Assembly (NCBI GenBank): GCA_024400425.1 | Contig: JAKSMV010000005.1 | Location: 1 to 64,000, forward strand | Source: Bacteroidales bacterium | GTDB lineage: Bacteria > Bacteroidota > Bacteroidia > Bacteroidales > F082 | Length of the DNA: 64,000 nt | Direction: 5' to 3' | In this document: positions 17,286-26,627 of the stretch, piece by piece | How the letters are laid out: each line of letters starts with the position of its first letter | Numbering within the stretch: the stretch's first letter is position 1 | Made by a program: the position numbers and the translations under genes | The notes under the pieces: model-generated | The model's input: only the letters and a program-made list of their open reading frames with translations | What the model was told of the DNA's origin: nothing | Databases searched by the model: none

Positions 17286-17292
17286 GTGTGTC

Positions 17293-18396
17293 ATGAAGGA
17301 ATCCGATTTCATATATTTCTCTATGCTCCGTTCAGCCTTGTGGAATGAAACGGAGTGCGTCCCGAAAGATGTGGACTGGAAGCAAATCCTTGAGACGGCA
17401 CGGCGTCAGACCACGATGGGACTTGTCTGTCATGCAGGGTTGCAATGTGAGGCGGGAAAATCGTTGCCCGAAAAGAACAAGGGCTTTCTTCGTCAGCAAC
17501 TGCTTTCCCTAGCCATGACGCATCAGCGCATCAATGCCATGGTTGCACGAATCGTTACGGTTTTGCGCGATAATGGCATCGAATCGGTTCTGATGAAAGG
17601 GCAGGGAATGGCGGCCAATTATCCTGTCGCCGAATTGCGTCAGTGTGGCGACATCGATTTGTTTGTAGGCAAGCAGAAATATGATGCGGCCTGTGCCTTG
17701 GTCAATGAAATGGCGGGTGAAACGGAAGCAACTAAAGGTTATGGGACCGAACTGAATTACCATGTCGTTGTTGGTGGCGTGACCGTCGAAATCCATAGGC
17801 TTACTTCCCTGTTCTATTGCCGTGAAATGAATGCCATCTATGAGCCTTATTCCGACCAAGGAATGTCAGTCGGAGGCAATTCGATGATGATAAGCGGAGT
17901 GAATGTTTGGCTCCCGGCCGACACTTTCAATGCCTTGTTCGTGTTTCATCATGCCTATCATCATTTCATTACGGGCGGCATCGGAATGCGACAGTTGTGC
18001 GATTGGACCCTGTTGCTCCATGCGAAGTCTGAAACCATCAGGCACGATGAACTGTCGGAAATGTTGTGTCGCCTTCAGCTGATGGATGCCTGGCAGGTGT
18101 TCGGCTGCATCGCCGTCGATTGGTTGGGCTTGCCAAAGGATGAAATGCCTTTTTACGATGGCAAATGTGCCAAAAGGGCGAAACGTGCCGTCGAAATCAT
18201 ATTGAAAGAAGGTAATTTCGGCACGGAATGGAGCATGGCGAAGACGCATAGAAATCAAACCGGGTGGAAACGCCGTTTGACTACTTTCCTTAGCATTCAA
18301 GTAAGGCAATGGCGGTTGCTTTGGGTGTTCCCGAGAATCGCTTTGCGGCAATACCGCGAAAAAATGCTTGGCGGCATAAAGAAAAATATTGTGTAG
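17293..18396 (+). CDS. NTP_transf_5-type nucleotidyltransferase
   Basis: A 367-residue cytosolic protein matching the uncharacterised nucleotidyltransferase family NTP_transf_5 (PF14907). The N-terminal helical part ('FLRQQLLSLAMTHQRINAMV') leads to 'VLMKGQGMAANYP' and the active-site signature 'RQCGDIDLFV' (G-D-x-D-L, metal ligands). It is followed by 'EIHRLTSLFY' and a C-terminal 'FHHAYHHFITGGIGMRQLCDWTLLL' typical of the family. Members of this family appear in lasso-peptide and related RiPP loci beside HPr-kinase-like and PqqD proteins, as here. The transferred group and acceptor are unknown. Confidence 0.88.
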   Translation: MKESDFIYFSMLRSALWNETECVPKDVDWKQILETARRQTTMGLVCHAGLQCEAGKSLPEKNKGFLRQQLLSLAMTHQRINAMVARIVTVLRDNGIESVLMKGQGMAANYPVAELRQCGDIDLFVGKQKYDAACALVNEMAGETEATKGYGTELNYHVVVGGVTVEIHRLTSLFYCREMNAIYEPYSDQGMSVGGNSMMISGVNVWLPADTFNALFVFHHAYHHFITGGIGMRQLCDWTLLLHAKSETIRHDELSEMLCRLQLMDAWQVFGCIAVDWLGLPKDEMPFYDGKCAKRAKRAVEIILKEGNFGTEWSMAKTHRNQTGWKRRLTTFLSIQVRQWRLLWVFPRIALRQYREKMLGGIKKNIV

Positions 18397-18401
18397 TTTT
18401 G
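18394..18401 (+). promoter_or_regulatory. Possible internal promoter box TAGTTTTG
   Basis: TAGTTTTG overlaps the stop codon of the nucleotidyltransferase and lies 18 nt before ATG 18420. The spacing to the nearest TTG (18368) is longer than usual, so this is a weak candidate. Confidence 0.35.
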
Positions 18402-18419
18402 CATTCCCTTTTTCGGAAT

Positions 18420-19292
18420 ATGTTAGAAAGAAGATTTTATACGGTAGCAGAAAGCGTGTTCTCCATTACGACAGAGAAAGAATCAGTTATGGATGGACTG
18501 TCGAACTATGCTCCGTTTGAGGGTAATGGGAATTATCCTTTGGCTTTTGATATTAGTGTTGAACCATTCGAAGAAACTGAGAAGGAGCTTTATTTCAATG
18601 AGGTGATTGAGAAAAATGCTCCAATGATTTCGGTCTACCGTTGTGGAAAAGACTGGCTTTTCGAGATGGCACCCACAGCCATGCAGCCTTGCTGCGCCAA
18701 ACTTTTGGCCACGCCTGATTTTTCAAAGGCAAAACTGAAACTGCTGGAAAATGCCGACCTGCATTTCGTCATTGACACCTCCTGCATGTTGATGTTTGCC
18801 TTCGTCAATGCAGCTCATGGCATACTTGAAATGCACGCATCGGTGATTGAAAACCAAGGCAAGGGCTATCTTTTCCTCGGCAAGAGCGGCACGGGCAAGA
18901 GCACACACAGCCGCCTTTGGCTTGAAAATGTGCCTGGCAGCCGTCTGCTTAACGACGATAATCCTATTGTCAGGATTCAAGACGACGGCACGGTATGGGT
19001 TTATGGTTCGCCATGGAGCGGCAAAACACCGTGTTATATAAATAGAGGCATGCCAGTCGGCGGCATCGTGAAACTGGCCCAGGCGCCCGAAAACAGGATT
19101 CGTAGTTGCGCCCTGCCCGAAGCTTACGCTGCATTGTATTCTTCCGTTTCGGGCTTGAAAATGAACCGCGAGATGTATGACGGCTTGCATGAAACCATGG
19201 AAAAGACTGTGGTTTCGGTGCCGTTTTATCATCTGGATTGCCTGCCTGATGCCGATGCTGCTCAATTGTCTTCAAAAACCATCATGAAATGA
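18420..19292 (+). CDS. HPr-kinase-like protein of a RiPP-type cluster
   Basis: A 290-residue protein with a P-loop GKSGTGKST (G154-T162) followed by 'HSRLWL' and 'LLNDDNPIV', the pattern of HprK/PqqA-kinase-like proteins found in lasso-peptide operons. ATG 18420 is chosen because 'FYTVAESVFSI...LSNYAPF' resembles the family N-terminus; an open frame extends upstream into the previous gene, and ATG 18489 is an alternative. It lacks the N-terminal regulatory domain of true HPr kinase. In paeninodin-type loci the relative phosphorylates the precursor peptide. Its stop overlaps the next start by 4 nt (ATGA). Confidence 0.87.
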   Translation: MLERRFYTVAESVFSITTEKESVMDGLSNYAPFEGNGNYPLAFDISVEPFEETEKELYFNEVIEKNAPMISVYRCGKDWLFEMAPTAMQPCCAKLLATPDFSKAKLKLLENADLHFVIDTSCMLMFAFVNAAHGILEMHASVIENQGKGYLFLGKSGTGKSTHSRLWLENVPGSRLLNDDNPIVRIQDDGTVWVYGSPWSGKTPCYINRGMPVGGIVKLAQAPENRIRSCALPEAYAALYSSVSGLKMNREMYDGLHETMEKTVVSVPFYHLDCLPDADAAQLSSKTIMK

Positions 19293-19726
19293 CCGAGATT
19301 ATCCTCTCTGACGAAGTGATGATGGAAAGTTTTGATGCTCTCCTTGCCGAAGGCCGCGAAGTGCGTTTCACGCCCAAAGGCGTGAGCATGCGCCCGTTTA
19401 TCGAGGGAGGACGCGACAGCGTGATTTTGAGGAAAAATGATGTTGTCGAAGTCGGCGATATTGTCTTGGCAAAACTCAAAGATGGACGCTTTGTCTTGCA
19501 TCGCGTCATTGCGAAATCTGGTGATAATCTGATGCTTATGGGTGATGGCAACTTGCAGGGAACGGAATCGGCGAAGGTATGCGACATTTTGGGAATTGCG
19601 GTTGGCATCATCAAGCCGAATGGAAAAATTGTCAAACCGAAAAAAGGCAGACTTTGGCATAAAATGTTGCCTTTCAGGAAACGCTTGTTGTGGATTTATA
19701 GGAAAAAATTGAAACTAGGAATATGA
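19289..19726 (+). CDS. S24/S26-family peptidase-like protein (Ser-His type)
   Basis: A 145-residue protein with the signal-peptidase-like motif 'PKGVSMRPFI' carrying the nucleophile candidate Ser33. The conserved 'GDIVLAKLKDG' strand is followed by 'FVLHRVIAKSGDN' with His71 where bacterial type I signal peptidases have Lys, and by 'LMGDGN' with Asp86. This is the arrangement of SipW/ER-type (S26B) enzymes. There is no N-terminal membrane anchor, so it may act in the cytosol. It is translationally coupled on both sides by 4-nt overlaps. By position it could cut a leader peptide, or it could be a non-catalytic binder; neither is shown. Confidence 0.85.
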   Translation: MTEIILSDEVMMESFDALLAEGREVRFTPKGVSMRPFIEGGRDSVILRKNDVVEVGDIVLAKLKDGRFVLHRVIAKSGDNLMLMGDGNLQGTESAKVCDILGIAVGIIKPNGKIVKPKKGRLWHKMLPFRKRLLWIYRKKLKLGI

Positions 19727-19989
19727 GAACAAAAAAAGATTTGGTGCTTCGTCCGTTGGGCGACCAGTTTATTCTTGTGGCTGAAGGCAATGCTGTTGCT
19801 GATTTCACGCGAATGGTGTCGATGAATGCTTCTTCGGCTTATCTGTGGGATGCAGTGGAAGGGAAGGATTTCGAATTGGCAACGCTCGTCGACCTCCTTG
19901 TCGAGGCTTACGGCATTCCTGAAGATCAGGCGGAACATGATGCTGCCGTCGTTTTGGACGATTGGAAGCGAATCGGCATAGCGGAATGA
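19723..19989 (+). CDS. PqqD-type protein (RiPP recognition element-like)
   Basis: An 88-residue protein of the PqqD family: 'LRPLGDQFILVAEG', 'FTRMVSMNASSAYLWDAVEGKDFELATLVDLLVEAYGI' and 'DVAVVLDDWKRIGI'-like C-terminal helix. PqqD-like winged-helix domains bind leader peptides and present them to maturation enzymes; in lasso loci the equivalent is the B1 protein. Both the start and the stop are in 4-nt ATGA overlaps with neighbours, so it is made in step with the peptidase-like protein and the exporter. No precursor gene is visible nearby. Confidence 0.88.
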   Translation: MRTKKDLVLRPLGDQFILVAEGNAVADFTRMVSMNASSAYLWDAVEGKDFELATLVDLLVEAYGIPEDQAEHDAAVVLDDWKRIGIAE

Positions 19990-21608
19990 GAAATTTCAAA
20001 TCCTGCATAAAAGGTCTGCATGGCTTTGCTGGCGTTGCCCGTGGCCGGATGCTGCTTTGCGTGCTTGTCGGACTGATAGGCGTGGCGGCATCATTGGCTT
20101 TCGTGGCAGTTTGCAAGATCTTGGTCGACATTGCGACGGGGACCCTCGACAAGCCCATCATGCCTTACGTATGGACCATGATTGGCATCATGCTCTTGCA
20201 ATTGCTTTCGCATGTGGCGTATGATTATATTGAGGGCCTCAATTCCATCAAGACGCAGATAAGAATCAGACGGTCGTTATTCGCCCATGTGCTTAACAGT
20301 CAGTGGGATGGCTGTGAGGCTTTCCATAGTGGCGATGCCATTAACCGCTTGGAACAGGATGTGAGCATGGTGGTGGAATTCTGCTGCTCGCGTTTGCCAA
20401 GCGTAGTGATAACGGTCTTCCAATTGCTGGCAGCCTCGGTTTTCCTGTTGATGATGGCTCCCAATCTGCTTTGGATTTTGCTCGTGCTGATGGTGGTGGC
20501 TGTCTTGGGAAGCCGCTTGTTTTTCAATACTTTGCGCAGCCTAACTAATGCCATCCGTGCTAAGGACAGTGCCATTCAGGCGCATTTGCAGGAGACGCTG
20601 CAGAACCGTATCGTTGTGCTTACCATTGCAGGTGCGAAACGTATGGTGGAGCGCTTGGGCTGGCTGCAGAAGGATTTGTATGGCGACACGCAAAAACGCT
20701 TGAATTACGGAGCCATTGCACGCACGTTCATGAGTCTGGGTTTTGCATCGGGTTATGCCGTAGCTTTTCTGTGGGGCGTGTTCGGCATCCGTAGCGGTGC
20801 GGTCACTTTCGGCATGATGACGGCTTTCCTGCAACTGGTAGGGCAGGTGCAGCGTCCGGTGGCGAGTCTCGCCAAGGTCGTGCCGAATTTCATCCGTACT
20901 TTGACTTCGGTCGAACGTCTGATGGACCTTCAGGATTTGCCTTTAGAGAAGGAAACGGAGTTTGAATTCATTACCGAAGTCCCTGAAATTGAGGTGCGTC
21001 AATTGACATTCTCATATCCGAATCAGCAGAAAAAAGTGTTTGACGACTTTTCTACATGTTTCCCCGCCGGAAAACTGACGGCCATTGTAGGCGAGACGGG
21101 CGCCGGAAAAAGCACTTTGACGAAATTGCTTCTGGCATTGATGAGACCTGAATCGGGAGAAATACGAATTGCAGGACGTCCTGCCAATGTGGGCTTGCGT
21201 TGCAATTTCATGTATGTCCCGCAGGGCAACAGCCTTTTCAGTGGCACCATCCGTGACAATCTGCTGATGGCCAAGCCTGATGCTTCGGAAGATGAAATCA
21301 ATGAAGTCTTACATCGTGCAGTGGCTGATTTTGTTTTCGATTTGCCCCAAGGCATTGCAACTTCATGCAGCGAGCGTGGCGGCGGCTTGAGCGAAGGACA
21401 GGCGCAGCGCATCGCCATTGCGCGTGGCTTGTTGCATGAAGGCAACATACTGATTCTCGATGAAGCCACATCTGCCGTCGATGCCGAGACGGAATGCAAG
21501 CTGTTGCAAAACCTGAAGCAGTATTATTATGGCAAGAAAACCATCCTTTTCATTTCGCATCGCGAAGCCGTTGTGGCGGAGGCCGATGCGGTGGTGAAGA
21601 TCGGATAA
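19986..21608 (+). CDS. ABC transporter, fused membrane and ATPase domains
   Basis: A 540-residue half-transporter of the exporter type. ATG 19986 is chosen over an in-frame ATG at 19962 because it forms a 4-nt overlap with the PqqD stop. Six membrane helices lie in about residues 15-290, followed by an ATPase domain with Walker A GETGAGKST (G369-T377), signature 'LSEGQAQRIAIARGL' and Walker B 'ILILDEATSAVD'. There is no N-terminal C39 peptidase domain, so cleavage, if any, would depend on another protein such as the S24/S26-like one. As last gene of the cluster it is the likely exporter (the D-type protein of lasso loci). Confidence 0.93.
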   Translation: MRNFKSCIKGLHGFAGVARGRMLLCVLVGLIGVAASLAFVAVCKILVDIATGTLDKPIMPYVWTMIGIMLLQLLSHVAYDYIEGLNSIKTQIRIRRSLFAHVLNSQWDGCEAFHSGDAINRLEQDVSMVVEFCCSRLPSVVITVFQLLAASVFLLMMAPNLLWILLVLMVVAVLGSRLFFNTLRSLTNAIRAKDSAIQAHLQETLQNRIVVLTIAGAKRMVERLGWLQKDLYGDTQKRLNYGAIARTFMSLGFASGYAVAFLWGVFGIRSGAVTFGMMTAFLQLVGQVQRPVASLAKVVPNFIRTLTSVERLMDLQDLPLEKETEFEFITEVPEIEVRQLTFSYPNQQKKVFDDFSTCFPAGKLTAIVGETGAGKSTLTKLLLALMRPESGEIRIAGRPANVGLRCNFMYVPQGNSLFSGTIRDNLLMAKPDASEDEINEVLHRAVADFVFDLPQGIATSCSERGGGLSEGQAQRIAIARGLLHEGNILILDEATSAVDAETECKLLQNLKQYYYGKKTILFISHREAVVAEADAVVKIG

Positions 21609-21724
21609 GACCTCATAGTGTAATTTGTTGCTTTAGGGGAAAAGTATAGAAATAACTAAGGGAAATTATAGGAATGACTTTTTTCTGGACAAATTATTCG
21701 GTATTCTGTGTTCTGCATTCCTAA

Positions 21725-23236
<1,512 letters not shown>

Positions 23237-23238
23237 AT

Positions 23239-23646
23239 ATGAAAGCATCCATCTCGTTCATTGAGTTGCAGGATATCTTGGCCGAAAACGCTAAACTCCC
23301 TATCTCATTGGCTTTTGTTGATGACAAGACCATCCATGCTTCAGCAGTCGTATCACTCGGTTTCATCAAGAAGACTGTCGAAGTCAACTTGCGCGTCATC
23401 GACCTCACGGGCAGCGATTTGCTGGTGGGCTATAGCGGTGGCTTCGGCATGGAAACGCTTGTCGGAACGGCCTTGAATCTTTTAAAGGACAAGATCCCGA
23501 CTGGCTTGCTCGACAATCGTGGCAACGGTCAACTGATGATTCATCTTGGCCAAATTGACCAGGTGAAAGGCGTCTTCGAAAAGATTGACGTGCGTGATAT
23601 CAGCGTACTCAACGAAGGAATCCAGGTAGAAGGTAAACTGAAATAA
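23239..23646 (+). CDS. Conserved-looking hypothetical protein after guaB
   Basis: A 135-residue soluble protein without signal peptide or recognised motif. It is rich in alternating hydrophobic strands ('ISLAFVDDKTIHASAVVSLGFIKKTVEVNLRV'), with a glycine-rich turn 'VGYSGGFGME' and a helix 'LVGTALNLLKDKI'. It begins 2 nt after guaB, so it is co-translated with it, and codon use looks like its neighbours. The fold resembles a small beta-sandwich, but I assign no family or function. Confidence 0.75.
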   Translation: MKASISFIELQDILAENAKLPISLAFVDDKTIHASAVVSLGFIKKTVEVNLRVIDLTGSDLLVGYSGGFGMETLVGTALNLLKDKIPTGLLDNRGNGQLMIHLGQIDQVKGVFEKIDVRDISVLNEGIQVEGKLK

Positions 23647-23719
23647 TGCCCTTCCCTATACTAATTTGAAGCTTTTTGCGTTTTTGCAATCAGAAGAAAT
23701 AAAGACAAAATTATCTGAA

Positions 23720-25738
23720 ATGAAGAAAATTGACTTTTTGAAAATGTTTGTGTTGGTCGCTTTTGTGGTGCCAACATTGTGCCTCAACGCACAGTCGAAA
23801 CTCGATAAGAAAGTACTGATGACTATCGGCGACAAAGAGGTCACCGCGAAGGAATTCTGTGATGTATATGCCAAAAACAACCTCAAGGGCGATGTGGTGG
23901 AGAAGAAGACCGTTGACGAATATCTCGACCTGTATGCCACTTTCCGCATGAAGGTAATGGAAGCTTCCGAAATGAAACTCGACACGAGCGCTGCCTTCAA
24001 GAGTGAACTGGCTGGCTACCGCAAACAACTGGCCAAGCCTTTCCTCAGCAGCGACGACATCACTGATGAACTGCTGCAGGAGGCTTATCAACGTAAACTC
24101 AAGGATATCCGCGCTTCGCATATCCTCATCCGTTGCGACAAACATGCTCTTCCTTCTGATACGCTGAAGGCTTACAACAAGGCTCTTGATATTCGCAAGA
24201 AGGCATTGAAAGGCAGCGATTTCGGCGATTTGGCTGTCCGTTATTCCGACGACCCATCGGCTAAGGACATGCCTGCTACCGAAACCACTCCTTTCCGCAA
24301 GGGTAACCGTGGCGACCTCGGCTATTTCAGCGTTTTCGACATGGTCTATCCTTTCGAAACGGGTGCCTACAACACGAAGGAAGGTGAAATCTCGATGCCT
24401 GTGCGTAGCGATTTCGGCTATCATATCATTAAGGTTGAAAGCGTCACCGATGCTATGGGCGTCATCCAAGCTGCCCATATTTTCTTGCAACTGCCTGCCG
24501 ACGCTTCTGCTGAAGAGGAAGCTACAGTGAAGGCTAAAGCCGACAACATCTACGCCGAACTCATGGCCCAAGAAGGTAAGAACTGGAATGACGCTGTCAC
24601 CCAATACACCGACGATCGTGGCACCGTGTCGCGTGGCGGCGCTTTGAGCAACTTCACAGTGAGTCGTATCGTTCCTGAATTCATTGAAGTCTGCAAATCT
24701 ATCGAAATCAATGAGATTGCTAAGCCTGTGCGTACTAGCTACGGCTACCATATCATTAAGTTGTTGGGAAAATCAGGTGTCGGTTCATTTGAAAAGGAAA
24801 GTAAGACCTTGACCGAACGAATCGAAAAGGACATGCGCTCGAAAAAGTCGGAAGAAGTGGTGCTCCGTCAAGTCATGAAGGAATACAAATTCAAGGCTAA
24901 CGACAAGAACATTGAAGACTTTATGGCTACGGTCGATAGCACCATCTTGATGGTTGCCTACGAACCTTCGTCAGATGTGAAGATGGACGCCACGCTGTTC
25001 ACTATCGATGGCCATGCTACTACAGTGAGCGATTTTGTCGATTATATCAAGGCAAATCAAAAGCCACAGAAATATGTGACTGCACCTACCTATGCTTACC
25101 AACTTTACGAGACGTTCGCCAATGAGAAAGTAATGAACTATGCCGACGAACATCTTGAAGAGAAGTATCCTGAATTCAAGGCTTTGGTGCAGGAATATAG
25201 AGACGGCATCATGCTCTTCAATCTCATGGACATCGAAGTGTGGAATAAGGCTGTGAAAGACACTACCGGTTTGATGGAATTCCATGAACGTAATGCTGCC
25301 AAGTATATGTGGAACGACCGCGTCTATGCTACTTTGGTGACCGTGAATCGCCCTGAATCGCTGCCAAAAGTCATGGCTTTGATTGAAGAAGGCACTCCTC
25401 TCGATAGCCTCAGGTCATTCATCATGAGAGATTCTATTCCTAATACTTTGGTCCGTAAGGGATTCTTCCAAAAGGGTGACAACCAGTTCGTTGACCAAAC
25501 CGAATGGAAAGAAGGCGTCGTCCATCAGATTCCTTCGACGGTTGACAAGTCAACGGTTATCGTTTGCATCCGCGAAGTGCATAAGCCTGAACAGAAGACC
25601 TTAAAGGAAGCCAAAGGCTTGGTCACTTCCGACTATCAAACCGAACTTGAAGGCAAGTGGATTGAAGCCTTGCGTGCTAAATATCCTGTGAAGGTTGACG
25701 AAAAGGTATTGGAAGAAGTCAGAAAACTCTATAAGTGA
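23720..25738 (+). CDS. PpiC-type periplasmic peptidyl-prolyl isomerase, two parvulin domains
   Basis: A 672-residue protein. Start ATG 23720 is chosen over an in-frame ATG at 23666 because the signal peptide (FLKMFVLVAFVVPTLCLNAQ) begins there. Two parvulin domains are visible: 'IRASHILIRCD...GDLGYFSVFDMVYPFE...RSDFGYHIIKV' (about 125-240) and 'IQAAHIFLQLP...SRGGALSNFTVSRIVPEF...RTSYGYHIIKL' (about 250-350). A SurA-like helical part flanks them. It is the first of three adjacent PpiC/SurA genes and overlaps the next by 4 nt. It probably assists folding of outer-membrane proteins in the periplasm. Confidence 0.92.
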   Translation: MKKIDFLKMFVLVAFVVPTLCLNAQSKLDKKVLMTIGDKEVTAKEFCDVYAKNNLKGDVVEKKTVDEYLDLYATFRMKVMEASEMKLDTSAAFKSELAGYRKQLAKPFLSSDDITDELLQEAYQRKLKDIRASHILIRCDKHALPSDTLKAYNKALDIRKKALKGSDFGDLAVRYSDDPSAKDMPATETTPFRKGNRGDLGYFSVFDMVYPFETGAYNTKEGEISMPVRSDFGYHIIKVESVTDAMGVIQAAHIFLQLPADASAEEEATVKAKADNIYAELMAQEGKNWNDAVTQYTDDRGTVSRGGALSNFTVSRIVPEFIEVCKSIEINEIAKPVRTSYGYHIIKLLGKSGVGSFEKESKTLTERIEKDMRSKKSEEVVLRQVMKEYKFKANDKNIEDFMATVDSTILMVAYEPSSDVKMDATLFTIDGHATTVSDFVDYIKANQKPQKYVTAPTYAYQLYETFANEKVMNYADEHLEEKYPEFKALVQEYRDGIMLFNLMDIEVWNKAVKDTTGLMEFHERNAAKYMWNDRVYATLVTVNRPESLPKVMALIEEGTPLDSLRSFIMRDSIPNTLVRKGFFQKGDNQFVDQTEWKEGVVHQIPSTVDKSTVIVCIREVHKPEQKTLKEAKGLVTSDYQTELEGKWIEALRAKYPVKVDEKVLEEVRKLYK

Positions 25739-26613
25739 GAAAATTAGGCTTTGGCATCGGATTGATATGCTTGCTGTTGTTGCAAGGTTGCGATTTGTTC
25801 TCGAAAAAGTCGAAGGAAATCATCGTAGCTAAGTGCTATGGCAAATATCTTTACGAGTCGGACCTTAGCTCTGTGGCTCATGGTGCTGATGCGCTCGATA
25901 GCATCGCTCGCGTGAATGCGTATATCGATTCGTGGGTGCGTCAGCAGTTGCTTATTCATCAGGCTGAAGCCAACTTGTCGCCAGCGGAACTCGACTTCAC
26001 GAAACAGATTGAGGAATACCGCAATTCGTTGGTGGTCTATGCCTACGAAACGCAACTCATCAGCCAAAAGCTCGATACCGTGATTTCTGATGAGGAAATC
26101 GATGCGTATTACGAGCAACATAAGGATAGCTTCGTGTTGCGCAACACCTTGGTGAGAGTGGCCTATGTCGTTCTTGACGAAAATTGCAAGCAGAAAAACG
26201 ATTTCCGCAAGTTACTGAGTGACTACGACACGCTGATGCTTCAGAAACTTGATGCTTTGGCCACTGACTATGCCATGTCGAGCTATCTGGATGTTGACCA
26301 ATGGATGCGCCTCGATAAACTCACCGAAGTTGTCCCGATTGAGATTTACAATGTGGAGAGTTTCCTGAAGCGGAGCAAATTCGTCAGTTTCGACAAAGAC
26401 GGTTTGCTGTATATGGCCCGTTTCGTGGATTATTTGCTTGAGGAGGATATTTCGCCCATTGAGATGGAACGTGACAACATCAAGTCTTTGATATTAATGC
26501 GAAGGAAAAAGGATTTGATTGACAGGATGAATGCTTCGCTTTACGAGGATGCCCAACACGAACATGCCATTGAGGTGTATGTGGGTTCTCCCGCTAATGA
26601 TTCAGTAAGATAG
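25735..26613 (+). CDS. SurA-like lipoprotein (GTG start)
   Basis: A 292-residue predicted lipoprotein beginning at GTG 25735 inside the stop region of the previous gene (GTGA overlap). The lipobox is LLLLQGC, Cys19. The sequence 'VAKCYGKYLYESDLSSV...DSWVRQQLLIHQAEANLS' is the SurA N-terminal helical pattern. No complete parvulin domain is apparent ('LVRVAYVVLDENCKQKNDFRKLL' replaces it), so it is probably a chaperone without isomerase activity. Its place between two PpiC proteins supports a shared role in envelope protein biogenesis. Confidence 0.87.
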   Translation: MRKLGFGIGLICLLLLQGCDLFSKKSKEIIVAKCYGKYLYESDLSSVAHGADALDSIARVNAYIDSWVRQQLLIHQAEANLSPAELDFTKQIEEYRNSLVVYAYETQLISQKLDTVISDEEIDAYYEQHKDSFVLRNTLVRVAYVVLDENCKQKNDFRKLLSDYDTLMLQKLDALATDYAMSSYLDVDQWMRLDKLTEVVPIEIYNVESFLKRSKFVSFDKDGLLYMARFVDYLLEEDISPIEMERDNIKSLILMRRKKDLIDRMNASLYEDAQHEHAIEVYVGSPANDSVR

Positions 26614-26627
26614 TATTTGAAATAGAT

